64,000 bases of DNA, taken from positions 34,090,382 to 34,154,381 of the forward strand of contig OY997645.1 in NCBI GenBank assembly GCA_963921795.1, written 5' to 3'. This document shows, piece by piece, positions 52,076-64,000 of this stretch. The DNA comes from Nannobrachium achirus. Taxonomy: Eukaryota > Chordata > Actinopteri > Myctophiformes > Myctophidae. A program made the position numbers and the translations under genes. The notes under the pieces were generated by a model, which ran no database searches, was not told where the DNA came from, and saw only the letters and a list, made by a program, of their open reading frames with translations. Numbering within the stretch: the stretch's first letter is position 1; each line of letters starts with the position of its first letter.

Positions 52076-53454
52076 AGAAGCAAAATTGTTAAAGACAGCC
52101 ATTGGTGACCAGTATCCATAATGAGAAGGAGAGCTAAGGAGGTGCCCTGGATGCAAGCCAATTTAGATTTTCTTTTTTTTTATAACTGAGAAGTAATCGG
52201 GATGATTTGTGCATCCATTTGACAATTAGCCAGACATTCTAACCATCTTTATTTAGTGCCAATGGGGTCTGTACAATTAACCCAGGGGAATATAGCCTGT
52301 GTGTCTCGTCTCCGGGAATCTTCCCTCCCTCAGCTATTTCCTTGCTGTCTTCTCTGCATGCAGGCTGACATCACCCTATTACTATTATCATTCCTATGAC
52401 TCATGGAATGATAAAAGTATCAATACGCATGATATTCATTAGTTTATTAAAGTTGATGTTGTATGCCAAAATTGATTGCCAAATATTCAATTACTATGTC
52501 ACTTTTATTTCTACATTTATTTCTGTATTATTTCATTTATTTATTTATGTATTTATTTATTAAATATGGCAGCTCTGGCCCTCCATAGGCCAGGAGTGAC
52601 CTTGTTATCGTCATAGCTTAACAAGAAGTATGGAATGAGACTGAACACAAGAAGTATGGCATGAGACTGAATGCACACAGAGCTGCCTCTACACCTGTAC
52701 TTCACCTGTACTACACCAGAAAACCGACACCATACTAACCAGCATACTGACACCAATACTACAAGGATATTGAGACCAGGATACTGCCACCAGGATTTTT
52801 ACATTTGCTGCATCTGAAAATGTACACATCCCTCCTCAGACGGACTTTCGATTCAGCTCAAGCCCAAGAAGTAATATAAATGGTAAGTCAGAATAACTGT
52901 GTAAAGCTGAAGTTGAAGTACATTTCTATCTCAAAGAATGTGGAGGATGAAAAAAAAGTGGCAAAAAAAAAACATAAATTGTAAAAAAGCGAGCCCACAA
53001 TTTGTGTACCAAATTACTTTTTTAATAATATTAAAAAGCAATTTTAACACATGTCCGAAGTGAATAGTAGGCTGAAAATAGCCTACTGTGCATTATATAG
53101 TAGCCTATGTTAGTAGGTGGTTTGGGATGTAAGGACAGAGTTTTCTGGACAGTCCACTTGGGAGTGATGCGCTTCTGAAAATCCCACAGGACGTGTACGA
53201 ATCTTCCAAGTCCAACTAAAGCAAACAAATCTGAAAAGGCCATTCAATTTAACCGGGTGTTGGGCACACCCATGATGACAGAAATGAGATGACCCTTGAA
53301 CTCATGCATCTCCTCCTCAAGGTCAGGAATGTCCAATGCAAACAGTTAATCAGACAGTTGAACGACCAACACTGGTGAACATATTCAACTAGAAAATAAC
53401 ATTTCTAAGAAATTTTAAGTGTGCCTGCAGCTCGCTAAGTGTGTGTAACCTTGT

Positions 53455-53880
53455 GTAGCGGTTGGTGTTAGTATTAGCATTTTTAGCATTAACATCAGCA
53501 TTAGCATTAGAATTTTTAACATTAGCATTTTTAGCATTAGCTTTAACGTTAGCATTTTAGCATAAGCATTTTATTAGCATTAGCTTTAGCTTTTTTTGCA
53601 TTAGCATTTTAGCATTAGCATTTTTTGGCATTAGCATTTTTAGCATTTTTAGCATTAGCTAGCATTAGCATTTCTAACATTAGCATTAGCATTTTTAGCA
53701 TTAGCATTTTTAGAATTTTTAGCATTAGCTTTTTTAGCATTAGCGTTAACATTTTTAGCATTAGCATTTGTTTGCATTAACATGTGTTAGCATTATCATT
53801 TGTTAACATTAGCATTAGCATTTTTAGCTTAGCATTAGTAGCGGAAGTAGCGGTTAGCATTAGCAGTTAGCCGTTGGGAC
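53455..53880. repeat. AGCATT-rich tandem array
   Basis: Degenerate units of TTAGCA with TTTTTAGCATTAGC longer periods. It is not the telomere hexamer. No coding content. Confidence 0.85.
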
Positions 53881-54055
53881 TGTGGGACCACCCACCGAGT
53901 TTGAGACCAGTAACGTGTTGGGACGTGGAGTTAGGGCTGTTTGAAGTTCAGCCAATAGGAAGACAGAGGGGCGGGGCTTATCATTACAGCTCATCCCTAT
54001 TGGCCATCTAAGTACTCGCGCCAAGTTTCAAGACCCTACTATGCTGCAAACTGGC

Positions 54056-55605
54056 AGTGGAAAGCATAGGTGGAAAGCCTATGCGCTGTGTCATTTCCTA
54101 AGAGGAGGAACATTTGGTGGATTTTTTTCAACTTGGTCAGGTATTTTTTTTTTCTTTTTTTTTAATAAATCTTTATTCAAAAGTCATGACATACAAGACA
54201 ATATAAAACAGACAGTGAAAGACAGAAAATGCTTTCACTTGATCTACCAACCTTTGGTTCTCTAGGCAAAGTTCCTTCCTCTGTGCTATAGAGCCATAGT
54301 AAGTCTATTGGAGACAACGAAGTTATTAATCTCATAGGATGCAGAAGCCTAAGCTTTCTTTTCATAATTTAAACGTTTTTTTCCATTTAGTTGGGACAGT
54401 GAAAGACAGAAAATGTTCATAAAGGTGTCAAAGGAAATAATTTTTTGCTACTGTAGACATGTTATGGCTCTATAGCACAGAGGAAAGAACTTTGCCTAGA
54501 AAACCAAAGGTTGGTGACCAGTGAAAAGCATTTTCTGTCTTTCACTGTCTGTTTTGCATTGTCTTGTATGTCATGACTTTTGAATAAAGATTTATAAAAA
54601 AAAATATATATATATAAATAAATAAAAACTTGACCAAGTTGAAAAAATCCACCAAATCTTCCTCCTCTGAGGAAATGGCACAGCGCAAAGGCTTTCCACC
54701 TATGTTTTCCACAAAGGAGGAAAGCGGTGGAAAGCGGTGGAAAGCATAGGTGGAAGCCTCTGCGCTGTGCCATTTCCTAAGAGGAGGAACATTTTGTGGA
54801 TTTTTTCAACTTGGTCAAGTTTATTTTTTATTTTTTAATAAATCTTTATTCAAAAGTCATGACATACAAGACAATACAAAACAGACAGTGAAAGACAGAA
54901 AATGCTTTTTCTTGGTTTGAACGACCAACCTTTGTTTTTCTAGGCAAAGTTCTTTCCTCTGTGCTATAGTGTGTGCCAGCGGTGACGCAATTGTAGTCCT
55001 TAGCGGCCATTTCTTGGGTCAAAACACAGGTGTTTCAATTGTTTGATTGCATAGAACTAATGCTATAGTCTAATCAGAACACCTGTGTAAGACTGTGTTG
55101 ACCCAAGAAATGCCAAGACTACCTGGCTGCAGACACTAGGGTCCTGTTGATGTCCACGGGAGACAGGAACATCAACAAGTGGCAGGAAGTGACCTCACAC
55201 CTCTTTCTTGCTCTACCCCATGGAGGTTCTGTTTAGGGTTAAGGGGTAGAGTTGGGTTGTCTAAAAGATAAAAGATAACATGTACACATAGCGACAATGC
55301 GGCTCAAAGGGACTGTAGTGCCTTGGACTGCAAGGCAGAGACGTCACGTGACCTCCACAAGCGGCATGAAGTCACTTGACACTGTGAGGTCACTTCCTGC
55401 CACTTGTTGATGTTCCTGTCTCCCGTGGACATCAACAGGACCCTAGTGTCTGCAGCCAGGTGCTGCTCAAGAAATGGCCGCTCTTAGAACTACATTTGGC
55501 ACACCCTATAGAGCAGAGCTATACAAGACAATACAAAACAGACAGTGAAAGACAGAAAATGCTTTCACTGGTCTTGAACAACCAACCTTTGTTTCTCTAG
55601 GCTAT
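54056..55605. repeat. Cluster of direct and inverted copies of repeat k
   Basis: Copies at 54056-54294 (+), 54466-54718 (-), 54729-54968 (+) and a split partial copy at 55507-55605 share GGAAAGCATAGGTGGAAAGC, CAAAAGTCATGACATACAAG and GACAGTGAAAGACAGAAAAT. The minus and plus copies meet head to head at about 54720. The foldback element splits the last copy. Confidence 0.75.
54970..55506. mobile_element. Foldback element with long inverted arms
   Basis: The left arm has TGTGTGCCA, AGCGGCCATTTCTTG and GACACTAGGGTCCTGTTGAT. The right arm has the same blocks in reverse order and complement, ending TTTGGCACACCC. Host sequence TATAG is repeated at both edges (54965 and 55507). Confidence 0.75.
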
Positions 55606-56135
55606 GGGGCTGTTAAGTCTGACATTATTTTGTAGGCAGACGAGAACTTTTGGGGCTATTACGTGCCGAAATTTGCAAGGAAATTAATTAATGACTTAAG
55701 TATGGCGGATTACAATAAGTGTTTTGCCATTGCATGGCAGGCACACTTAACAAGACCTTGACACAACCAATCACAGCGGCTCTTCATAATGATGGGAGAC
55801 AAAAGCCTGCCGGTGCTCAATGCTCAGTCAGGGTGCATAATGGGGCCAAATTAGAATGTTTTCTTAGTCAGATGACCTGGGGAGCAACAGTGATTTGAAT
55901 GGCGGGTGATTCTAATCTACGGCAATGATTGATGATGCAAGGTGAGGCCATGGGTGAGTGAGTGATATAGGCTTTACAGGCTGATGTACTGTTATGTAGA
56001 GGAGACTCGGATCTGGGATAGTGAAGTACCATTGTGCTGCTTCTTCCACCATCCCACCCTTTAATTTGTTCTCTCCTTCTCAATCTCTCTGTCTCTTTCT
56101 ATCTACAGGCTACTGATGCCTGGTTTATACTTTAG

Positions 56136-56225
56136 ACGAAAATAGCCAATCTACAAGCTCACAATGTGTCGCAGATCATGCGAACTTTGCAAAGCATTGT
56201 GAACTTATATAGGCCTATCTTCTAT
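56136..56225. repeat. P palindrome, decayed, outside the gene
   Basis: GAAAATAGCCAATCTACAAG, CTCACAATGTGTCGCAG, then AAAGCATTGTGAACTTATAT. It is followed by about 70 bp of unrelated sequence. Confidence 0.6.
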
Positions 56226-56754
56226 ATTTGGTGCATATAATATGATGGAGAATGAATTAGGCATGAGGGGGAGATGAGACATCATGCTTTGTACGTGGCC
56301 TTGGGCTGTTTTCTCTTCATATCGCCTAAGATGGCTGTCGTGCTTACGTTGTCATTTCTGCTGTTGCTTAACAGAACATTTTTCTTGTATGGCAGTGACC
56401 TACTTGACTTTACAAGCAGCATAATGTATCCCTACATTTCTCCATTCATTTGATGTGTTTTGTATTTTCTTTTTTAACAGAGAAGGGTAACGTGCGGTGG
56501 GCAGGATACCATATCAATGGCACTGTGTGTTATTGGACTGCAGTGCATTCCCACATCATGTCCAGAACTTGTTCTATTGATTATTATTTTTCTCCCCCTC
56601 AGAAAAGACTAATGACCAGCAAGAATTCCACTAGAAAGGTTAATACCATATTGAAATGTCAGGAGATTAATGATATTGTTCTTTCTTCCTATGGTCTTGT
56701 AGAAGAGGGTGACAAATGCCTTGCCCTTTTCACTCTACCTCCCTGTTTGTGATC

Positions 56755-56791
56755 TCTCTGTCTCTGTCTCTGTCTCTGTCTCTGTCTCTGC

Positions 56792-56824
<33 letters not shown>

Positions 56825-56855
56825 GCACGCACGCACGCACGCACGCATGCACGCA

Positions 56856-56936
<81 letters not shown>
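56755..56936. repeat. Compound microsatellite TCTCTG / CT / CA
   Basis: TCTCTG units, then CT, then ACGC, then about 35 CA units. Confidence 0.95.
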
Positions 56937-56939
<3 letters not shown>

Positions 56940-59155
56940 CCCTCTCTGATTCTGTGTTCGCCTGCAACTCTCACCGTCTCCCCTTTCTCCATTGTTTTCC
57001 CTTTGTCTGTTCCTGGTTCTGCTCCACTGACTATGTTCTCCCCACACACAAGGGACTTATCTCCACTTCTGCGCATTAAATTCTCTTGCTGTATGCTGCG
57101 ACACAACATGGGAGATGATACATTGTTTTTTGGTGTCAGTAAATGAACAGCATTGATCCATCTTCATTGAGAGATGACAAGATTTCAACAGCAAGACTTT
57201 GCCTTCTGTCAAGAACAGAATATGCGTCCTTACGCACCAGAGCATCAAGCTGTACTATATTGCTACTGTCTGCACTCTCATATGACAGCAATAAAAAGCA
57301 TGAGACGTTTGCTTTCTGCTTGAGTCTACAAATACCTCATATGTTTGCTTCTTTATGGTACAGACTTAAGTGATGGTATGTGGTCCATAATGCTGTGGTC
57401 TGAATCTTAACTGATGTGATATTGACTCCTCCCATCTTTCTGCAGTACCATGCATGGCATTGTGTCCAAGTTTTAATCAACTCTGCATAATTGGAGTGAT
57501 TCCCTGTCTTGCTATATATTTCAATCCATCTGTACAATTAAAGTGAATTAAAGCCTTTGTCACCAGAAATAGGAAGGGGGGACATTTTCACAGACCCTCC
57601 CCTGCCAATCCCCCCTCTCTGTACCACACACAATTACACACCGGCACGAGAGAAAGAGGAAATTACCTCTTTTGTCATCTCATTTTTCACTGGTGGGGGC
57701 TCAACATGCTCACACAGCTATTCACTGTTACTGAGCATCAACAATAATTAACGCTTTACTACAACCTCATGTGCTCAGGAACATCCCCCATATCCATTTT
57801 GATGTTACACATTAGACAATTATCTTCACATTCTATGCGAGGTTTAACAGTGCATGTAAGGTATTGTTGTGAAAGGCAGTGTTCTGCCTCAGGTATAATG
57901 GTGAGAGGGACAGTAAGGATTGCGATCTTCTGTCTGTCTATGGGGGGTTTTGTCCAACCATGGCTCAGTGCAGTAATTGCATCGATGAGAAGAAAAGCAG
58001 TGGCTTGCAGGCGAGCACGGGTCGTCATTACTCTGTGTGAAGCTACCAGCCCTTAGGTGGGCCATTACCTCAATGTGTCAATAGTAGAGGTTGCTATGAT
58101 AGAGGCCAAATGTTAGACCTTCCACTATCATGTGCTCACTTCCTGCCTCCAGGTTGAAGGTTCAGACAATTACACAGATGCCAATCTATCTCCTGTCTAT
58201 ACTAGATGGTCCCCTAGCATTGTCGATCTAACATCTCATATTGTTGGGAAGTGGAAACTGAACAAAGAATGTTATTTCAGAATCAGAATAATGTTCTGCC
58301 TTTCCTCTCATCTGTTCTTGGCATAGTTCCTAGGGAGGTGTGGTTTTACTGCCAAATTAATGTTATTCTTGTGATGAGCCTATCCCGGATCTGTTTCTCT
58401 CTCATTTCCTCATCTCATCTATTCAGCAGCAGACAGCCACTATCTCTGCCCTTATATGTCAGACATCCACATGGCGTCACCAAATCACTTTTCTAACTCA
58501 CGCGGAGCAGTCCTAATAACATCCACCTCAATTCATGAAGACTCAGGATGCAATAACAGAGTACAGATGTGCCATTTCAGAACTTCACACGTCCTGCCAT
58601 TGGCAAGACAGTAGACGTACGTAACACCGAAGAGTTGAAACGGCCCATCGGTACATGATCTCTACTATATCTTTTATTATTATTATTATGATATAAGGAA
58701 ATTATACACACCGGTGTCAACAACAACAATAATAATAATAATTTAATTCACTGGAGATGGGCTCTGTAATTGAAAACATGTAAGCAATAAAAAGCAGTAA
58801 TGGTCATTATAATAGTGATAATGATGGTAGTTGTTGCAACAATAACCATTGATTATTATGTTGATACTTGTTATGTGAATGTGTTTTATCATATACATTT
58901 TACACAGCCCCTTCATTACAACCAAATGTGTACTCATTTACTAAGTTGCTTTGCACATAAGTGATGTGACCTATTATTTTCATCTTGTGTCCATCAAATA
59001 ATCAATGCAGAATCTACAGTTCTTGATACCTGCAAGAATCCTCAGATCCTTTTAGCTAGCTGTTTAACACTAAAACCAGACCCCTTTTCCAATTCTTCTA
59101 TTGCTTATGGCCCACCTCCCTGCTTCGTCAGATCTCCATTAGCGTCACTCCCTTC
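56937..59155. other. Intergenic, nothing recognised
   Basis: Unique-looking AT-rich sequence, with short TAT and AAT repeats at 58672-58742. Confidence 0.5.
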
Positions 59156-59226
59156 CAGGGGCGTCACACCAAATTCTGGGCCCTGGGTACAATGATTCAC
59201 TGCGGGCCCCCCATGAATGTTAACTA

Positions 59227-59304
59227 TTGAAAAATAGCAGATATACAAGCTCACAGCGCGGCACCGAGTGCTGCGCTGCGAGCTTGTATATCTGCTATTT
59301 TTGA
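59227..59304. repeat. P palindrome, first site of family b copy 4
   Basis: TTGAAAAATAGCAGATATAC and GTATATCTGCTATTTTTGAA. The T-to-A change in ATATAC is matched by GTATAT in the other arm. Inner stem CAGCGCGGCAC / GTGCTGCGCTG. Confidence 0.87.
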
Positions 59305-59484
59305 AAAATCGTGAAAATGTGTGCAAGAAACCTATGTCAAGGACCCCCAAGATGATATGTATTTGGCCACGGATCCCGATCTCAAAATATTTAGTTCCAG
59401 GGACCCCCAGAAGCAAAATTTGAGTTAGAAATGTTCGCTTAAAAAATACATATATTCAAAGATTTTCACACATTTTCACAACTT

Positions 59485-59562
59485 TTCAAAAATAGCAGAT
59501 CTACAAGCTCGCAGCGCGGCACTCGGTGCAGCGCTGTGAGCTTGTATATCTGCTATTTTTCA
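59485..59562. repeat. P palindrome, second site of family b copy 4
   Basis: TCAAAAATAGCAGATCTACA and TGTATATCTGCTATTTTTCA. Inner CGCAGCGCGGCACTCGGTGC. Confidence 0.87.
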
Positions 59563-59784
59563 ATAGATAAAGTTATTAGGGCCCCTCGACCTTGGGCCCC
59601 AGTAACTCAGTCCCACTTTCCTACCCCTTGTGACGCCCCTGCTCCCTTCTAACTTCCCAGCAATGTTTTTGACAGCAAATTTACAGTGACAGGCCTAGGT
59701 GCTGCCACAACTGTGAGGCTGCAGAAGGCCGGGGTTGCCTCACCCTGCCCCCCAAAGCCACAGCTCATGGCCTTAAATTCCAGG

Positions 59785-60505
59785 TCAGTATCATTGTCTA
59801 TCATTGCCTGACAGTATCAGGTCACTGTCATTATCATGTCGGTATCATGGTCATTATGTCAGTATCATGTCAGTATGATGGTCAGTATCATGTCAGTATG
59901 ATGGTCAGTATCATGTCAGTATCATGGTCAGTATCATGTCAGTATCATGTCAGTATCATGGTCATTATGTCAGTATCATGTCAATATGATGGTCAGTATC
60001 ATGGTCAGTATCATGGTCAGTATCATGTCAGTATGATGGTCAGTATCATGGTCAGTATCATGGTCATTATGTCAGTATCATGTCAGTATGATGGTCAGTA
60101 TCATGTCAGTATCATGGTCAGTATCATGTCAGTATCATGGTCAGTATCATGGTCAGTATCATGTCAGTATCATGGTCAGTATCATGTCAGTATCATGGTC
60201 AGTATCATGGTCAGTATCATGGTCAGTATCATGGTCAGTATCATGTCAGTATGATGGTCAGTATCATGTCAGTATCATGGTCAGTATCATGTCAGTATCA
60301 TGGTCAGTATTATGGTCAGTATCATGGTCAGTATCATGTCAGTATGACGGTCAGTATCATGTCAGTATCATGGTCAGTATCATGTCAGTATCTTGTCAGT
60401 ATCATGGTTAGGCATCATGTCATATCATAGTCAGTATCATGTCAGTATCTGTATCATGGTTAGTCATGATCAGTATCATAATCGTGGTCAGTATCATGGT
60501 CAGAC
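59785..60505. repeat. Minisatellite 3, 11-12 bp units
   Basis: About 60 units of GTCAGTATCATG, in places alternating with TCAGTATGATGG and GTCATTATG. Confidence 0.95.
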
Positions 60506-60644
60506 TACATGACAGGTTGAAACACACCAGGCTATATAGCGCATCCATGACCACGACAGGTTGAAACAGAGTAGCACACCAGACTCTAGACTAATCCACG
60601 ACAGGATTGAAACAGTAAGACACCAGGTGATAGACTGATCCACG

Positions 60645-60727
60645 ACTGACTGACTGACTGACTGACTGACTGACTGACTGACTGACTGACTGACTGACTG
60701 ACTGACTGATTGATTGATTGATTGATT
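60645..60727. repeat. GACT then GATT microsatellite
   Basis: About 16 GACT units and 4 GATT units next to a LINE-type 3' end. Confidence 0.95.
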
Positions 60728-60905
60728 GAATACTTTATTATTCAGAAATGTAAACAGCACAAGGTACAGTCAGCCATTTAGGCCAAAAATGATAACAAAT
60801 TTATGAAAAGTCCAGGGACTTGTTTCCAGGACCCATTTGTGGATCACAGACGCAGTTAGAACACTTTTGAGATGTTAAAGTGATCCAGAAAAGGTTGAGA
60901 ACCAC
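60720..60905 (-). mobile_element. LINE-type 3' end remnant with GATT/GACT tail
   Basis: A GACT/GATT repeat array (60645-60727) adjoins AATACTTTATTATTCAG, resembling an inverted LINE 3' end with a simple-repeat tail. The right edge GAGAACCACTG looks like a hAT terminus. Confidence 0.45.
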
Positions 60906-60939
60906 TGTTTTATACAGGACCTGGACAGAGAAGTCTGAC

Positions 60940-61160
60940 AAGGGAGGTTGGGCACACCCATCTGGGAAGAGACCACAGGGCAGACCAAGGTCCAAATGGT
61001 GTATATATATCTGCACTGTCCTGGGAATGCCTCAGGATCCCCCAGTTAGAGTTGACTATTGTGGCCTGGGAAAGGGAAGTCTGGGATTATCTGCTGGAAC
61101 TCCTGCCTACGTGACGCAACTCTGGATAAGCAGACAGAGATGGATGGATCATGGATGATC
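60940..61160 (+). mobile_element. Degraded LINE 3' end
   Basis: CTGGGAATGCCTCAGGATCC, then GAAAGGGAAGTCTGGG and GATGGATGGATC follow the order typical of a common fish non-LTR element ORF2 end and tail. Stops and deletions break the frame. Confidence 0.6.
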
Positions 61161-62530
61161 CAGGTCAACATTGGCTCAACTAGACCCTCTGGCTGTATTG
61201 AGTGATTAACCTCCTCGCTCTCACCTGAGCACATACCTGCTATTAAGACCTCACAAGGCTCTGTCTCCTATTATTCATGCTCTGCACTGCTACAGTTGCA
61301 AAATGATGTTTATAATGGCGTAGCCTAGTCTTGTCTCCTGAGTGCTGTATATTGTTGTACTGCCTACAGCCAGCTCAAATGAACTCTCAGTGGGTCTCTA
61401 CAAATAGCCTTTGCAATTTTAAAAGTTGCTATACTACACTACTATTCTGTCACTTTTTGTATATTCTTCCTAATTGTTCATAATTAATTAATTAATTATT
61501 ATAATTAATCACAATGCTTTGCCGCTACTCTAGATCTGTTCAATTAATAGATATGTCAACAGCTTTATCTGATTACACGAGCAATAGATATATCAAATAA
61601 CTGGGAGAACAGGACATGGAGTCAAAGTGAATTAGTATAAATATTTTTTTGAAAGGGAGACCAATCTCATGCTGCTTTTCTTTTGTCCCAAGTGGCATTT
61701 TTCAGATTTTTATTTGTAATTAGGTTGTGCAACACCCAGACATTCAGAAGATAATCTGGCCTTTCTGTATTAGGTGAGTAGTAGACCATGAAAGTAATGT
61801 GTATAGCTCAAATTGGATCTAAACGCAATGCCATTTTTATTCCTCTGAGGCAATATTTGCAAAGCGATTTGAACAATGCTGCTATTGCATATTTGTATTT
61901 TATTATTACATACACGTGAAGTTTGTGATCAAATGCTTAACAGGTCAAGTAATCAACCCCTTAGTAGGAGGTTGGAATGTGTTTTGAGCCTTGACTGCCT
62001 TTTAAAAAGAAAATAAATAAATAATGAAAATAAATTCCAATTGGTTTTCATTACTCAACTGTTTCCAAATTCTTCCACCTGGAAGTCCTAGTTCTGATAT
62101 AAACAGACAAATCAAGCACAACAAAGAAATAAAATGGAAACTGTTGAACAATGTGAAAGAATACCATGATTATAGACAAATTCATTCGAGGGTAACATCA
62201 GTTAGTAATGAGATCTCGAGGTTCAGTGCTACACGTTAGGCAAGCCACCCGACCATAATAGTGTGACCATGGCAGAAAATGGTCTGAGATTGAACATATC
62301 AGCAGTTCACAGATGCTTCCAGCTGATAAATGCAGTGTTGTCACTTCAGCAGAATCCTGGCCAGCATATCCTGGCTGAATACTGAGCAGGCCGTAGAGGA
62401 GTCAGGCCATATACGTTGCACCCTGAGGACGTCATGATGAGAGAGCTGATGTCATCTGAAGCATGTACTATGGGTGCTCTGCCCACGTGAAGACTGAGAT
62501 TACCTCCTCTAGATATACAGTACTGTAGAA
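61161..62530. other. Intergenic, nothing recognised
   Basis: AT-rich, with an ATTAATTA patch at 61485-61505 and no element termini. Confidence 0.5.
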
Positions 62531-62857
62531 CAGGGGTTCCCAAACCTTTTTGGCTCAGGGCACCCCTATAAATACGTTTTTCATCTGAGGCACCCCTACA
62601 TTATCTTAATGAAGTAGGGGTGCCTTTTCACTCCTGGCACATTATATTTATGGCAAATTTTAGCGAGTAAAGCGTTGAGATAATGTCTATTTTGGTTAGA
62701 ACTGACTGAAGATTTAAAATTCAAGTTTAAAATGATCCTATATAGTTGTTTTTAATTGTCCAAATAAATTCCAAATAACATCAAATTATCTCGTGGCACT
62801 CTAGGACTGCCATCACGGCACCCCAGGGTGCCCCGTCACCCACTTTGAAAACCCCTG
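62531..62857. mobile_element. hAT-type element (CAGGGGTTCCCAAACC termini)
   Basis: CAGGGGTTCCCAAACC to CTTTGAAAACCCCTG with a perfect 8-bp target duplication CTGTAGAA (62523-62530 and 62858-62865). It directly adjoins a truncated family D copy. Confidence 0.87.
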
Positions 62858-62865
62858 CTGTAGAA

Positions 62866-63011
62866 GAAAATAGCCGATCTACAAACACTCAACGCCTCGC
62901 ACTTTCCCTTATTTTGTGCAACAGTCTTGTGTGATGAAGCAGGGCTTTACTTTACAAAAAGATGTAAGAATTTGAAACTTGGAGATAAAAGGTTTCTGCC
63001 CGACAGTAACG
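62866..63011. mobile_element. Family D element, truncated copy 5
   Basis: The left inverted repeat is missing. The left arm of P remains (TAGCCGATCTACAAAC) and the right end GGTTTCTGCCCGACAG is present. Confidence 0.65.
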
Positions 63012-64000
63012 AATTGTAGTTTACATCACCAATACTGTATTGAAGTCAAGTGCTCCTTTTCTTCCTCACTCATTGGAGAGACTGAATTAGTGGGAATGGC
63101 TGGTTGCGGTGCGGGTGGTGATGGGGGTGGTGGGGTGGGGTCCGCTCACTGTGCAGGGTGCCAGTGGCAGTAAACCCCCATCAATTACCTGCTGCAGTTT
63201 GTTTCATGCTGAACATAGAGGAACGTGTCAACACCCCAAGATACCGCTCTGCACACATGGAAAGCTGGGCGTGCAAACAGGAAAACCCCTGACAGCATAA
63301 ATTACTGCACATGCATTAAGGCCTTGTCTCCTGTCAAAGACGGATGAGAGTGAAACAAAGGAATGATGAGGAGACAGACAGAAGCAATGAAAATGAGGCA
63401 GAACAGTGAATAAAGGGTATAAGGGAGAGATGCAGGCATGGGGAGAGACGGACAGAATGGGGTGGGCAAAGTGAGGGGCAAGTAACTGGCCCAGTCAAGA
63501 AGCAGACAGATCCTGCAGTAAGTCTTCCGGGGAACTGTCAGCCCCCATAAGAGTCACGTGGTAAACTGGAAGCAAAAATAGCCGTCAGGCCTGTGTTAGT
63601 GGGGATGACAAACAACCCCCTAGCACAGTCCCAGTGTACTTATTGTGTTGTTTGTGGAAGAGGGGTGGTGGAACAATTTCACAATGTTAGGGCTATGTAT
63701 CTGTATGAATGCCTCTTCTACTGTAAAGCACAGGTTTTCAAAAAGGGGGGTTGTGGCCCCCATGGGGGCCAATTGGAACGGGTATTGCATAACCGGAGGG
63801 GCACGCATACCCAATGGTCATCGTTCTCAACAGTAGTATAAATAAAATGTATATTAACCCTGCACCAAAACCACTTTCAACCTTGCAACCTATATTGGGT
63901 ATGCCATTTATTGTAAAGAAATATGTTCAGAAAATGTTCTATTTTCCTTTTAAAGCCAATTCACAATGACGGTGGGGGGAAGGGGTGTAGCTAGATGCTG
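63012..64000. other. Intergenic, mostly featureless
   Basis: A hAT-like fragment TTTTCAAAAAGGGGGGTTGT near 63735 is the only repeat suspected. Confidence 0.4.

Larger units (their letters stand above)
59156..59641. mobile_element. Family b copy 4, intact
   Basis: CAGGGGCGTCACACC to GTGACGCCCCTG with a perfect 8-bp target duplication CTCCCTTC (59148-59155 and 59642-59649). Both P sites are filled (59227, 59485). Confidence 0.87.

Noticed and set aside
53455..53880. TTAGCA array as a degenerate telomere repeat
   Set aside because: The core lacks the GGG run and the period is irregular.

Overview
The window is teleost genomic DNA. It carries the 3' two thirds of a roundabout axon-guidance receptor gene on the + strand, followed by a repeat-filled stretch with no gene that I can support. 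The gene assignment rests on 20 coding exons plus a short terminal coding exon that join without a frameshift into one 1,169-codon reading frame (3,510 nt including the stop). Translated in order, they give the end of an Ig domain, three fibronectin type III domains, one transmembrane helix and a long proline-rich tail with the CC0 to CC3 motifs of vertebrate ROBO1. From remembered family sequences, ROBO1 fits better than ROBO2, ROBO3 or ROBO4, especially the transmembrane segment, the TPYATTQL motif and the serine-rich C terminus. No search could be run. The 5' exons (signal peptide, Ig1 to most of Ig5) and the promoter lie before base 1.

Layout: 1-3842 is intron. Coding exons run from 3843 to 44240: Ig5 end (3843), FN3-1 (4438, 5141), FN3-2 (5931, 8282), FN3-3 (9836, 13600), juxtamembrane and transmembrane (16288), a 27-nt microexon (22009), a 43-nt exon (23588), and the cytoplasmic exons from 25674 onward. 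The 3' UTR follows from 44241 to roughly 45.3-45.55 kb. From 45.65 to 64 kb there are minisatellites, tandem 130-bp units, a LINE fragment, inverted-repeat clusters and hAT-type elements.

The organism is a bony fish. The clues are the ROBO1 sequence, many short non-autonomous hAT elements with 8-bp target duplications, tRNA-derived SINEs, LINE 3' ends with GATA or GATT tails, and very dense CA/GT microsatellites. The microsatellite density recalls gadiform genomes, but that is only an impression.

The most unusual signal is a dispersed palindrome, called P here. Its arms read GCMGATCTACAAGC and GCTTGTAGATCKGC, usually around a GC-rich inner stem. About 19 complete and 8 half copies lie in this window. 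They are in at least six unrelated repeat families, and in several of these P sits at the centre of a palindrome made of that family's own sequence. One family b copy (18930-19229) has a near-empty version of its first P site. Other notable points are a duplicated Ig5 exon split by a transposon, microsatellites abutting the splice sites of exon 4, an intron made almost entirely of a nested transposon, and three minisatellites that share a core in opposite orientations.

Transposon family names a to k, P and I are labels used only in this report.
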